64,000 nucleotides of DNA from Misgurnus anguillicaudatus (taxonomy: Eukaryota > Chordata > Actinopteri > Cypriniformes > Cobitidae). The stretch covers positions 620,001 to 684,000 of the forward strand of contig NW_027395277.1 of assembly GCF_027580225.2 (NCBI RefSeq), written 5' to 3'. Both the position numbers and the translations under genes were made by a program. Numbering within the stretch: position 1 is the first letter of the stretch; the number at the start of each line of letters is the position of its first letter. Shown piece after piece: positions 20,051-31,199 of this stretch. The notes under the pieces are model-generated. The model worked only from the letters and a program-made list of their open reading frames with translations, was not told where the DNA came from and did not search any database.

Positions 20051-22738
20051 TTATATAAACTGCTCCATGTCTTCGTCCTTCACCTCCTGGCTCTCCTGCG
20101 CTGCAGTCTCATCGGTGTTCCTGCAAGACATTTGATGATCTTATTATCTATCTATTACAGGTTAAATCCATCATTCTTTCCAATTCATATTATTTCTTTC
20201 CACTCTATCATAATAAACTACTAATATAATTCTTTCTTAAACATGCAATATAAAATTTTATGTTATGATAGAAGTTTGTCATGCATATATATTTTTAACT
20301 CAGTTTTTCTTTCTCTGTTGTATGACACATATCTTTATATCTGTGAAACTCATCAAAACAGTAATAACAAAAAAGACAAGAATAACACTCTTGTTTTAGT
20401 AAGCAGACAGATTTGTTTGAATTGTGTAAAGCTGTTTCAAACATTACATGTTCATCTGTAGTCTATCCATAGAATTCCTCCTGGGCACAATATCATCTTC
20501 ACTTTCATGTTGGGCACAGCCTGTCAAGATAAAAAATGCACTAAATAAAACAGACACAAACACCATATTTATGTCCATGTAACAAGTGGTTAGCCATAAA
20601 TGACATCAATCTCTAAATAAACAATAAAAAACACAAAACAAATCATACCTGAATATGGTTCACTTGGGAAAATGAAAACAGTTGATAAATCCGTAATGTT
20701 ATAGAATCCAAGTGTTTCATCTAGTGATCGACCGATATATCGGCCGGCCGATACATCGGGCCGATTTTAGCAGGTTTTAGGTGTATCGGCATCGGCCGAT
20801 TCGCGGCTTGCGTTCACCGATAGCTTTTCCCCGGCATTAATTACAGACAGGCGCCCACAGGCAGCTCTGTGTTCTTTGAGGCTGCCTGCAGCCCGTGCAT
20901 TGCCCCTCCCCCCACTAGCAGAGTGGAGCGCTCCGAGCCTGCTCTGGTAAGTTTTAAACTTCAAAGCATCTTTTAACTGTTTGACTGAAATATTGCCATA
21001 TACTTTGAAAGTGTAAGCACGTTGCTCTATATGTGCGTGCAATCTTAGCTAAGAAAGTTTGGTGGTCATAATGGAAAACGCGAATGCCTATAAAACTGCT
21101 TGCCATTGTATTTAGGGAGCTTCAAATAGCCTTTAGGCTAACCGTATGCATACGGCAGCTGTTACGAACATCATAGGATTAAATAATGCTGACGTTGTTC
21201 CGTGATTTCGTGGTATTTATAGGAGTTTTATTCAGCGACCACCAGTCTGACGTTTGGACACGACGCGTGCTCATAATGCCGCAAGCGAACGCAGGTCATC
21301 AGCCGAACAGCTGATCATAGCTGGACATGCTGGGTTTTTAATTTTCATCTCCATAAATATATGTAGTAGTAAAAGGCTAAAAATTAATATCCATTGCTGA
21401 TAGTTTCTCGTCATTGTGGAGAGCGCAGTTCATGGTTGCATACGTTTATGGTTGTTAACACGGAGTTTCGCGGAATTTTCGTCAGCGAAAAAAAATAAGA
21501 AATATGACCCAAGCACTTAGTTCCAAACAGTTCCCACATGACTTTTATGTGACCGGAGAAGTGTTTTTTTGTAAGTTTTGTCAACATTTCTGTTCACTGG
21601 GAGCGCAAAGATACATGCACTCTCTCATCCGTGTCTCACTGCACCTCTCCCACGTGCACGCGCTTTACTATCTGACCGAAGTCCGTACACAAATCCTCAT
21701 GTATTTGTTCAGTTTTATGCGTTTTAAGCGAGCTGAGGCAAACTAACTATCCCTCGCATTTATTATAGGGCAAGAGGGTGTGTGAGGTACAGAAGTGGGG
21801 CAATTGGCATGTTATTCAGAATTCTTTTTAAGTTGTTTTTTGATCAGTATTGCTGTTTACATTTTCCTTGTCTTCTTATTAAAGACATTTGCTCTACAAG
21901 AGATTAAGTTAAGTGCACTAAAACTTAGACCTAAGCATTAAATAGGTTGTAAATAGTTGGTTACTTTCATGGATAAAGTAAAGTGTTCCCCTTGTTATGC
22001 TGCTTGGTTGTTGCTACTGTGTGCAATGGTGTAATTATTATTTTATTTATGTATTTTAAGCAGCACTGAATTTTCTTACTTGTTCTACCTCACCTTACTA
22101 TTTGTTAAATGTAGTTCAATAAATGTTCCTTTTTTAAATTAAGAGCTGTAACATTTGGTTTTATCATTGTGTCATTTTTATGATATAAACTGAATGAGAA
22201 AAAGCAGTATCGGCTCCAAATATCGGCTAAAGAAAATCGGCAGCCTGTATCGGTCATCGGCTAAAGCTGATGGAAAAAAATCGGTATCGGCATCGGCACA
22301 AAAAAATCCATATCGGTCGATCCCTAGTTTCATCCTCCTCATCCAAACATAAAAACCTATCGACTGGGCACTTCGGGTCTGACTTCTGAAAGATCGTTAA
22401 CTCCATCTGGTCTGACAACAGAAAACACAAATATGATCACAGGTCAAATTTGATTTCTGCTATAACTTAAATCTTACAACATTTCCATTAAAATGTGTAC
22501 AGTATAAGAAACAATTTCTTTAATTTTAACTATCAAGAGTAAATAAATACACATTTTGCCTACCATCATTGTATGTTCCAGGAAATGAAGAGCTAATTTT
22601 TTCTTTTAACTCTCTTATGGTGGTGTTCTCAAATGTTTCTCTTGAAGTTGCCACATCTAATGTTAATGTTTGTCCATCATGAGTTTTAATGTAAACCTTA
22701 AACATCCTTCTAAGTCTGGGGTAACGTAATGAAAACAA
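20051..22738 (-). pseudogene. Ubiquitin-like gene copy D (type II), broken by a hAT insertion
   Basis: Exon 1 is 22564-22738 and starts MFSLRYPRLRRMFKVYIKT; the anchor helix seen in B and C is degraded upstream and an in-frame stop precedes it. Exon 2 is 20649-22411 but contains a 1605-bp hAT element plus its 8-base duplication. Without them it would be exactly 150 nt, as in copy C. Exon 3 is 20448-20520 and ends at a GTAATG donor that overlaps a TAA stop. A fourth exon, 20051-20120, follows CTTGCAG and encodes NTDETAAQESQEVKDEDM and a few more residues. Removing the insertion, the four exons total 468 nt in frame, so the gene was probably coding until the element arrived. Confidence 0.65.
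20722..22326. mobile_element. hAT-type element inside a ubiquitin-like exon
   Basis: Ends TAGTGATCGACCGATAT and ATATCGGTCGATCCCTA are inverted with one mismatch. The duplication GTTTCATC is perfect (20714-20721 and 22327-22334). Subterminal repeats of ATCGGC/GCCGAT occur at both ends. There is no transposase frame, so it is non-autonomous. Confidence 0.9.
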
Positions 22739-23199
22739 AAGGATTGCTTCAACTATCGTTTTTCCTCTTCTTCTTCTATAAATTCATTGTTGGGTTGCAT
22801 ACCAACTTTTTAGTGCATACCGCCACCATCTGTGCTGGAGTGTGAAGTGACTTCATTATAGGCGTCTGTTAAAAGATGTCTATTCTATTTTGTAACATTT
22901 GAAGTTTGAAACAACTTTACACAATTCAAACAAACCCTTCTTTCCCACATCTAGACAGCATATAAACAGTTCATATTATAGGAAAAAATGATTATGCGAA
23001 TTTGCGAAATATGCCAAGTGAAGGAAACAGTTGAACGTGTTGTTATTTTGTCTTGGATATGAACAGAAAATTAATGAGTTAATAAGAAAGCTACCTGAAA
23101 TAGGATGTAAATAAAATTTACAATCACCAACATATTAAACACAAAACAAGGATCCGGGAAAATTGTAAGGATATTTTTAAAATCCATTAATTAAGCATA

Positions 23200-23425
23200 T
23201 TGGTCTTAAGAATAATTGTTCCATAGATTCACTCCTGTGAAAAACATCATCTTTATCTTTAGGTAGGCCTGTCAAGTGCACTAATGAATAAAAATCATGC
23301 AAAATGTGTCCATGCAGAATAACTGATGTAAAAGTGACATTTTCGCCCATTGCACTTCTAGCTAAACAATGAAAAACATAAAACACATCATACCTCCACC
23401 GAGCAGTCTTTCCCAAAGGTAAAGA
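23200..23425 (-). pseudogene. Ubiquitin-like gene copy E (type I fragment)
   Basis: Exon 3 starts at 23268 and reads LPKDKDDVFHRSESMEQLF. The last bases of exon 2 lie just above its donor at 23394. Sequence and breakpoint are close to copy A: exon 2 is interrupted at the same place by the same base repeat. The rest of exon 2 may be represented by copy G at 30.2 kb. Confidence 0.6.
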
Positions 23426-23458
23426 TTTTTTAAATTTTATTTATACAGCGCTTTTTGC

Positions 23459-24251
23459 CAGAGGCGTCATGCCCATTGAAACTGAGGGGGCACGTGCTCC
23501 TTTCTTTTGATCTGTTTAAAATGCCCAAATTATCAGTTTTCTGCTGCATCCGAGGATTTAAAACGTGTAAGAAACGCTCACAACATTTACAAACCCCAGT
23601 ACGGTAATGTGCAGTTAACCTTCTCTGTGTAGAAAATGTGGATTAAAATGTGACCGTCTCGACGTTATATTAGTAGAGATTTCTAGATTCATCTTCTTGG
23701 CACAACACCAAAGTTCACCAGAGTTCACGGGGCGCGGAATCACACATGCTCACATATGAGGTAACATTTAATGCAAAAAATCCGTTCCTCTAATAATTTT
23801 ATTTAAACATATTTTTTTAAAATCATTATTGAACATTAAAATCAACCACGTGGCTATAGCTTATGCCATTTTCGTTGTTTATATACTTTATGGATTTAAA
23901 ATTACATTAATTTTATAAGATAATGCAGTTGTTGTGCAAAATGCATTAATGACGCAATTAAACAAGTCAATAAACAAAACGTAAATAAACAAAACATGCC
24001 TTTTCAGATGTAAATATGATGCCAATATGTCATTAATCCGATTGAATAGTATTTGATATAAAAGTTAGTCAACACTTTTTATTTTGGAGGTGTTTACATT
24101 AACGCAGGGGCGCTCAGAATGTTAGAAATATAAGTGCCATGGAAAAGACTGAAAGCTCTATATATAATTCATTTGATTTCTGTGTATGCACAAATTTTTG
24201 CGAGCTTTGCACACTGTGCCCCCTCAAAAAAAATGGTGCATGACGCCCCTC
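23459..24251. mobile_element. hAT-type element, 793 bp
   Basis: Terminal CAGAGGCGTCATGC pairs with GCATGACGCCCCTC. Flanks CTTTTTGC (23451-23458) and CTTTTTGT (24252-24259) are an 8-base duplication with one change. No coding frame. Confidence 0.75.
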
Positions 24252-24375
24252 CTTTTTGTAATTGTTTAATGTTTCAAAGCAGCTTTACATTAATAAATGC
24301 AGGAGAAAACACAATCGGTGGATAACTTGAGAAGCAGAGTACAGCGGCTAAAATTAAACCGTACTAGTGAACGTA

Positions 24376-26391
24376 CACTGTAAAAAATAAATTGTTGGCT
24401 CAATGAATTATTTTTTAGTAACTAGTTCCACAGAAATTTTACGTTCACTCAATTTCTGACTCCAAAGTGTTACCTGGATTGATGTTTTTTAGTTGGCCCA
24501 AACTTGACTCAAATATAAAAAAGTATGTTTGCTCAACTAGCTTTATAGTTCATTCAACTAAAATGTTTTAATCAGTTGAATCTTTAAAAACTTACAGCAA
24601 AGACTCTGTCAATTAAAATTTAAGTATTTACTCAATGTTTTGTGTGTTACTTCAATTAATATTTATTATTTGGGAATTTTTAAGAAACTTTTTTAAATTA
24701 TTTATCAAATAATTTATGCTGGTGTTGTTAACAAATAATTAACTTCAGTCACATAAAAACAAAAGCTTTATTCACTTATCATACTGAACATACAGAATTA
24801 AGTCTTCTCTAAATAGAGGGCATAAAACAGTCCAAAAGGCACTCCAAAGTCCGTCAGAACATCTGCAGGGCCATTTAGGAGACTTTCTTCAGCCCTCTGG
24901 TCTGCCTCTTCCACATCATCACCGCTCTGGTTTAATAAACAGAGGAATATAAACACACACACATACATAAATAACATGTTTAATATAATTAAGCTTGACG
25001 GTGAAAGATTTTATACCCTAAAATTGCCAAATTTCCCTCAGACATCACACGTAATTGAATTAAACACTATTGGGCGGTTTTCTCGGACAGGACTTATCAC
25101 TGACTAAAATACTGACATCTCTTAACATATGAGTGCTATTGTTTTGTGTCAAAATGCAAGCCAGTATTGTATTTTATAAGGTTTGTTTGTAAAAATGTCC
25201 CAATTATAATTAAGACGGAGTCCTAAACCCTGTCCGGTATTATCTTAACTAAAATAGCTCCACTTTAACTCGGACACATAACATAACACACACTTTAACT
25301 CGGACACATAACATAACACACCTTTATATAACTTATATGTTTACAAAAACGTCGAGTATTTGCGTCTTTGCCAATTAATATAGTCTAAAATTAACATTTA
25401 TTTACAAACACTTACCTGACGTGACCTTGAGGAAACGGCTGATGACTTGTGTCGTTGTGGGAAACAGTGAGTGATTCCAGCTGTTAACGTTACATGCGGA
25501 ATGATCTTAGATGAAATGACCTGTGATTCAGATCCTTCCGAGTTAAGTTAAGACATTTTAAATTAAAAACTAACGCACATACTGTACATACACACGCGCG
25601 CGCGAGCGGGTCGCGCGCACGTGCGCGCGCACACGGGTTACACACACGGGTATATTTAGAAGTTTTATTTAAGATTGTTATGATATTGGGACTATTTCTC
25701 CACCCGCTCCTTCAGCTCTAAAGTTCAAATTCGCATGCAGTCCGGTTATAACAAATGTAAAAGATATGAACATCACTCAACAGCGATATCAATTAAGTGC
25801 AATCCTAAAATATGATTTAAAACATAACCCTTTCATTGTTAAGTATGAGAAATTAAAATGAATTCAATCACGTTTAAACGCCACAGAGATACCAGAGCCA
25901 GCAGTCGATTTCTGATGCGCTTGCCGAGGCAAGGCTGCGCTGGGCGGGGTGTGAGCGCTTAAGTGTCTGTGATTTTCTGGAGCTCATATGGAGCTTATCT
26001 ACGTCCGAAAGTGTCCGAGCACATTTTTAAATAGACGCTATCTTTATTAACCGACCGCATATTTAAACTTTAAGCACATACATTCACGCATGAACAACTC
26101 TTACAATTACATTTTGTGACCAAATAACAGTAATATTATGAGCATTTTGTTGTCAGGAAACATAGCTGTCATAAGTCCACATATTTACCTGATTTGTCTT
26201 AATTAGTTCAGTCAACACTAGCCATTCTGAATGTTGACTGAATTTGAAAATAACCATTCATTTAATATTTTAAACACAGATTTATCTAGACTTAAAATAA
26301 TATGTCTTCTCAACTAGCTCAAACAAAAAAATTGGTTTAACTTATATATTTTTGCCCGTCCAACATTTCATTAGTTGGATTTTTTACAGTG
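24376..26391. mobile_element. TA-flanked element with exon-like cargo
   Basis: Ends CACTGTAAAAAAT and ATTTTTTACAGTG style inverted repeats, with TA on both sides (24374-24375 and 26392-26393). The empty site near 29.84 kb shows TA once. On the minus strand, about 24815-24935 reads as a coding-like exon end (SGDDVEEADQRAEESLLNG, then FGVPFGLFYALYL and a stop), preceded by an acceptor. An alternating CG/CA tract lies at 25588-25625. The family is not assigned. Confidence 0.7.
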
Positions 26392-27189
26392 TAGTAATGA
26401 TGTAACGTATAGAAGAGAGTTCTAAGTTAAGCCAGTGGGAAAAGTCCTAGGTAGAAAAAACATTGAGAGAGAGAGACAGACATAGCTGATTCTATAAAGG
26501 ATATAATATATATTAGATATTATATTATAACATTTTATGGGACAGGGAAAGACAAACATAATCCTATTAGCGTACTCGTCATTGGCATGTAATGTGTGTT
26601 TCATACTGTATAGTGATTAAAAATCAGCTTGGTTCTGGACAGGCTAACTAAGTACATTTACTAGACAAATTATGTGAATGCTTTGTTAAAGAGATATGTC
26701 TTTAATTTAGACTAAAATCAATTGCCTGACTGTGTCAAAAGGTCTGTACAAAAATGAAAACTTAATGTAGTTTATTTTAACAATGTAAATGTCACTATTC
26801 AGCATCCATGATCCAGAGCAGTTCCTAAAACAGAAATCTCTTTGTCTTGTTAATAGTTTTCTGACATTATTGCTTTCCAAAGATACTTTGAAATCCCTTC
26901 CTAATAAATAGATTTATAAAATGTCATAACTGGGGCCCCCCTGGCACTATTTGTGGCCCAACCCCCAGTTTGAGAACCACTGATCTATATTACAAACAAA
27001 AAGAAACATCTGGATCTCCTGTACAACTGTCAGACACATGTCTTTGTATGATTGATCTATATTGTCTGGCTGTGGGAGAGATTTATATGACGCTAAGTTA
27101 AATACAATTATTTGTATAACTTGTTAAGGTGCAGTGTGTTCCTCCTGTTTTACGATGTGAGAATAAAGATGGTAATCTCCAGTAATATG

Positions 27190-28202
27190 TCAAACTTTAA
27201 AGTCTTCGTTCTTCACCTCCTGGCTTTCCTGTGCTGCAGTCTCATCGGTGTTCCTGCAAGACATTTGATGATCTTATTATCTATTACAGGTTAAACCCAT
27301 CATTCTTTCCAATTCATATTATTTCTTTCCACTCTATCATAATAAACTACTAATATAATTCTTTCTTAAACATCTAATATATAACTTTATGTTATGATAG
27401 AAGTTTGTCATGCATCTATATTTTTAACTCAGTTTTTCTTTCTCTGTTATATGACACATATCTTTATATCTGTGAAACTCATCAAAGCAGTAATAACAAA
27501 AAGACAAGAATAACACTTTAGTGTAAAGCTGTTTCAAACTATACATGCTTATCCGAGGTTCTTCCATAGAATTCCTCCTGGGCACAATATCATATTTCAT
27601 TTGAAGTGAGCCATGGCCTGTCAAGATAAAAAATGCACTAAATAAAACAGACACAAACATCATATTTATGTCCATGTAACATATGTGATTAGCCACAAAT
27701 GACATCCATTGCATTTGTTTATTTCTTTAAATGAACAATGAAAAACACAAAGCACATCATGCCTGTTTGTACTATAAGTAAAGAGAAAAGAGTTGATGAA
27801 TCTGTAACGTTATAGAATCCAAGTGTTTTGTCCTCCTCATCCAGCAGGTCTTCAGAAGAAAAGACTTCACCGGATGGGTATGTCGGGGCTAACTTCCGAA
27901 AGATTATTAACCTTGTCGGGTCTGACAACAGAAAACACACAAATATGATCACAGGTGAAATTTGATTTCTGCTATAACTTAAATCATACAACATGTGTAC
28001 CGTATAAGAAACAATTTCATCATTTTTAACTCTCAAGAGTAAATAAATACACATTTTGCCTACCATAGGGTGTTTGAGGAAACATAGAGCAAATTTTTTG
28101 TTTTAACTCTCTCACGGTGGTGTTCTCAAATGTTTCTCTTGAAGTTGCCACATCTAACGTTAATGTTTGTCCATCATGAGTTTTAATGTAAACCTTGAAC
28201 AT
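27190..28202 (-). CDS. Ubiquitin-like protein copy F (type II, anchor lost)
   Basis: Predicted exons: 28064-28202, 27763-27921, 27545-27617 and 27190-27253 (139, 159, 73 and 64 nt). They join in frame to 144 residues ending ESQEVKNEDFKV. The first Met used is the one before FKVYIKTHDGQTLTLDVATS; homology to the other copies stops at about 28215, so the hydrophobic N-terminus and the original promoter are gone. The intron after exon 2 would use a GC donor (CAG|GCATGA), where the other copies have GT. In exon 3 the stop codon of copies C and D is changed, while the GTA donor core is kept (GTATAG), so splicing to exon 4 is required for a short tail. It may be a recently silenced copy or a soluble variant with a new promoter. 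Confidence 0.45.
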
Positions 28203-28215
28203 CCTTCCGAGTCTG

Positions 28216-28979
28216 GTGTAGTCTCGCGTAGCGAAGGTCTTGTGTTTTTTCGCTACTTTTTCTGGACAAAGCCCACCACAAGGTTTTTGACCGACATGTC
28301 AAACAACCAATCACAGTTTGTTTCGTCTAGCGTCACGTTTCGGACTCCCCACAATAACCAGAGCCATAGAGAAACCAGAGAGCCATAGAGAAACAGAAGA
28401 AGGCTTGTTTGAGATGCGGCTTGCCTCAAATATAGGTGAGAGTAGGCGGCTGCAGTGAGGGGAGGAGTGAAATTTCGAGCAAACAACTTTTGTTTTATGG
28501 AACTCATACACCTGTTTAACTTGTGGAAAAGCAGTCATAAGATGGGCACTTTAATGTAAACATCTAAAACATGTTATTGTAAAAATTCCAGAACTGAAGC
28601 CAATGGGCAGTTTGGAAGTAAATATTTGTCACTACACCAAGTAGTGAATAATCTCCATTTAAAATAGCCTTAATGTCGTCTGGAGCAAACTCTGAAGCAG
28701 CTGATAAGCTTGTTAGTCACTCACTTTCCTCAGAGAAGTGATGGCTAATTAAAAGGCTAACTTCAGTGACAGATACTTATCAATGGGTTCAAAAGGGGCC
28801 ATAGAGCCCCCAGGGATAAGAGCGTGAAACTAGAGATAGCCTCAGCATATGCTCTGGTAGTAAATGGATATTAACTGGATGAAAAACCGGTTTTGTAAAA
28901 AAATCCAGAACTGAAGCCACTGGGCAGTTTGGATCTTAAATCTTTGTCACTACACAAAGTAGTGAGTAATCTCCATTTT
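28216..28979. other. Unclassified inserted DNA between copy F and its lost promoter
   Basis: 28216-28560 carries CTCGCGTAGCGAAGG and a short direct repeat AGAGCCATAGAGAAAC. 28580-28660 and 28900-28980 are direct repeats (CCAGAACTGAAGCCA, GGGCAGTTTGGA, TTTGTCACTACAC), perhaps part of the adjacent DIRS-like element. No gene seen. Confidence 0.4.
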
Positions 28980-29796
28980 AAACCATAATTAGTAGAGAGG
29001 GCTCTCGAAGAGTATGTGGCTGATTTAAAAATTGGTCTGATAACCATTCGGACTGACCATTACCGGGTTACCAAAATCAGATTGGTTTGTTCTTGACAAA
29101 CTCTCGCTGTAACTCCCGGGAGCAGAGCGATTGGGGGAAAACTTACAGACGTCACCTCAGCCACGTTTGTACCATAGCGTCCAGACCCAACAGGGCTGGA
29201 TGTGAAAGGGAAAAACCACAATGGGCAATAAGTCATCTCTCGAGATGCAGATAAGTCGAATTTGGCTCGACCAAATCAATTTCAGATCTCCATCACCACT
29301 TCTGGGTGGAGTCTTCATTCCCACGGCCTCAGCCCCTGCCTCGACAGGGTGTCTGCTATCACATTTTAGACTCCGGGGATGTCTGAGTGACAAACATTCC
29401 CCGTGAGACCAAAGGAGAACCTGATGCGCCAGTTTGTATAGAGGGCGCGGCCTAATACTGGATGCTGCCGCCATCCGACCTAAAACTCTAGAAAGTGCTT
29501 TACGGTGTAAAGTTGGCCTTATCTGAGCCTAGACACTAATGCCAGGATCCACTCTGTGCCTACATCTTCACTGAGTCCCAAGTTACCCAAAGAAATGATA
29601 TTTTCTGCTAGGGGGTTAAAATGCCCTCTTTGGCGCTGTTCCGTAGCCCTAGGCGCTTCATATGGGCAAGGACGACATCTCGATGCCGAACTGCCATCTC
29701 TCGAGACTGGACTAACACTAGCCAGTTGTCTATGTAATTAAGTATTTGGATCCCTTGAAGTCTCAGAGGAGCAAGGGTTAATCCATGCATTATGCG
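28980..29796 (-). mobile_element. DIRS-like retrotransposon remnant (RT to RNase H)
   Basis: On the minus strand, 29608-29790 reads LAPLRLQGIQILNYIDNWLV, then SREMAVRHRDVVLAHMKRLG, the reverse-transcriptase signature of fish DIRS-type elements. Further matches in shifted frames follow to about 29157. The usual YIDD box is YIDN, and frameshifts and deletions abound. Confidence 0.7.
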
Positions 29797-30200
29797 CGGT
29801 AATAAGCAGAGTAAAGTGGCTAAGATTAAACCGTACTAGTGAGCGTAGTAATGTAACGTATAGAAGAGAGTTCTAAGTTAAACCAATGTCAGCTGACTCC
29901 CTAGGGGTTGAAAAAAAACCTAGGAGAAAAACCCTATGGAAAAAGTCCTAGGTGGAAAAAACCTTGAGAGAGAGCCAGACATAGCTGATTCTATAGAGGA
30001 TATAATATATATTATATTATAACATTTTATGGGACAGGGAAAGAGAAACATAATCCTATTAGCATAAGCGTCATTTGCATGTAATGCTTGATTCTGGAAT
30101 GGCTAACTATTGCAGCATAAATATATTTACTAGACAAATTATGTGAATGCTTTGTTAAAGAGGTCTTTAATTTAAACTTAAATTGATTGCCTGATTCTCA
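29797..30200. repeat. Third copy of the 5.5-kb dispersed repeat (empty-site reference)
   Basis: Runs from AAGCAGAGTAAAGTGG through CTCCCTAGGGGTTG to about 30200 without the solo LTRs, foldback or hAT elements of the first copy, so it fixes the boundaries of those insertions. Confidence 0.65.
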
Positions 30201-30290
30201 AACATTGTTGGGTAAATCATTGTTGGGTTGATGCTTTTGTAACATCTTTCAGTTGTTTTCTGGCAAAAATGATCCTGAGGAGGTCCGAGT
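30200..30290 (-). pseudogene. Ubiquitin-like gene copy G (exon 2 fragment)
   Basis: After a CTGTTGTCAG acceptor (exon start 30290) it reads DSDLLRIIFARKQLKDVTKA and then a stop, following ubiquitin's LIFAGKQLEDGRT. The intron before it matches that of copy B up to about 30395, where a MITE begins. No exon 1 survives. Confidence 0.6.
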
Positions 30291-30403
30291 CTGACAACAG
30301 AAAACACACACAAATATAAACATGCAGGTCAAATTGATTTCTTCTATAAATGTTATATAATTTGTATCAAAAGTGTTTCATTTAAGGTAAGTATCTGAAC
30401 TAC

Positions 30404-30695
30404 CCTGCTGAAAAAAACAGCATCAAGCCAGCATGGACCAGCATGGGAATCATGCTGGTCTATGCTGGTTTAGCTGGTGGTCACAGCATACCAGCACCAA
30501 AACACAACATATGCTGGTATGACCAGCATGGGATGCTGGTGCTAATGCTGGTTTAGCTGGTGCTAATGCTTGTTTGTTGCTGGTTTAGCTGGTGCTAATG
30601 CTGGTTTGATGCTGGTTTAGCTGGTGTTCACTATCAAACCAGCACCAAAACACAATATATGCTGGTCTTGCTGGTATGCTGTTTTTTTCAGCAGG
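30404..30695. mobile_element. MITE with internal minisatellite
   Basis: Ends CCTGCTGAAAAAAACAGCAT and the complementary ATGCTGTTTTTTTCAGCAGG. The interior is built of TGCTGGTTTAGCTGGTG-type units in direct and inverted order. Confidence 0.8.
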
Positions 30696-30699
30696 GCTA

Positions 30700-31195
30700 G
30701 CTGTCTGTATCTTTTAACTTCTGCTTTAGTTTTGTCCATACTTCGTTTCAGTTTTAAATAATGAATACTGTTTTGTATATTTATGGCTATTGCTTTTGAA
30801 CAAAGAATTGTATTCTGCCTTTTAGCTGTTAATCTGTTAAACTTTCAGTCGCAGCTGATTTGTGTTTATTATGCAGATACTGGCAAGTATAATGTGTACC
30901 TTCATATTTTGAATCAAAAAATCCATCTGTCAATTTTATGATGAATGTTATGATTTATTTGGAAGAAATCATTCTAAACCCTGTTTGAAGGTTTTTATGA
31001 TTGAGTCTCTCATGTAGGCTATTGATAACAAAAAATTTAGATATAAATTAATTTTATACGCCAAAGAATTCAAGTTAATTATTTAGTTACATCTTATTTA
31101 TTTTATTTAAATTTCTTTGTGTAATGTAAATCAAATTTCCTAAATATGTTATCTTTTTGGATGTCTTGTTAAAAATGTAAATGTTGTATGTTATG
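30700..31195. other. AT-rich stretch, nothing recognised
   Basis: No coding frame, no clear terminal repeats. It ends where homology to the copy C promoter begins (about 31200). Confidence 0.4.
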
Positions 31196-31199
31196 TTCA

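Larger units (their letters stand above)
23426..26722. repeat. Second copy of the dispersed repeat seen at 5.5-9.4 kb
   Basis: Base repeat pieces: 23426-23458, 24252-24375 and 26394-26722. It is interrupted by a hAT element and a TA-flanked element, not by the insertions found in the 5.5-9.4 kb copy. At about 26722 the sequence switches from ATTGCCTGA to the 3' flank of copy F, marking a recombination junction. Confidence 0.65.

Noticed and set aside
20767..21042. 91-residue minus-strand open frame
   Set aside because: It lies wholly inside the hAT element 20722-22326, has no transposase motifs and is low in typical coding features.
21504..21746. 80-residue plus-strand open frame
   Set aside because: Also inside the hAT element and unlike any hAT transposase domain I know.
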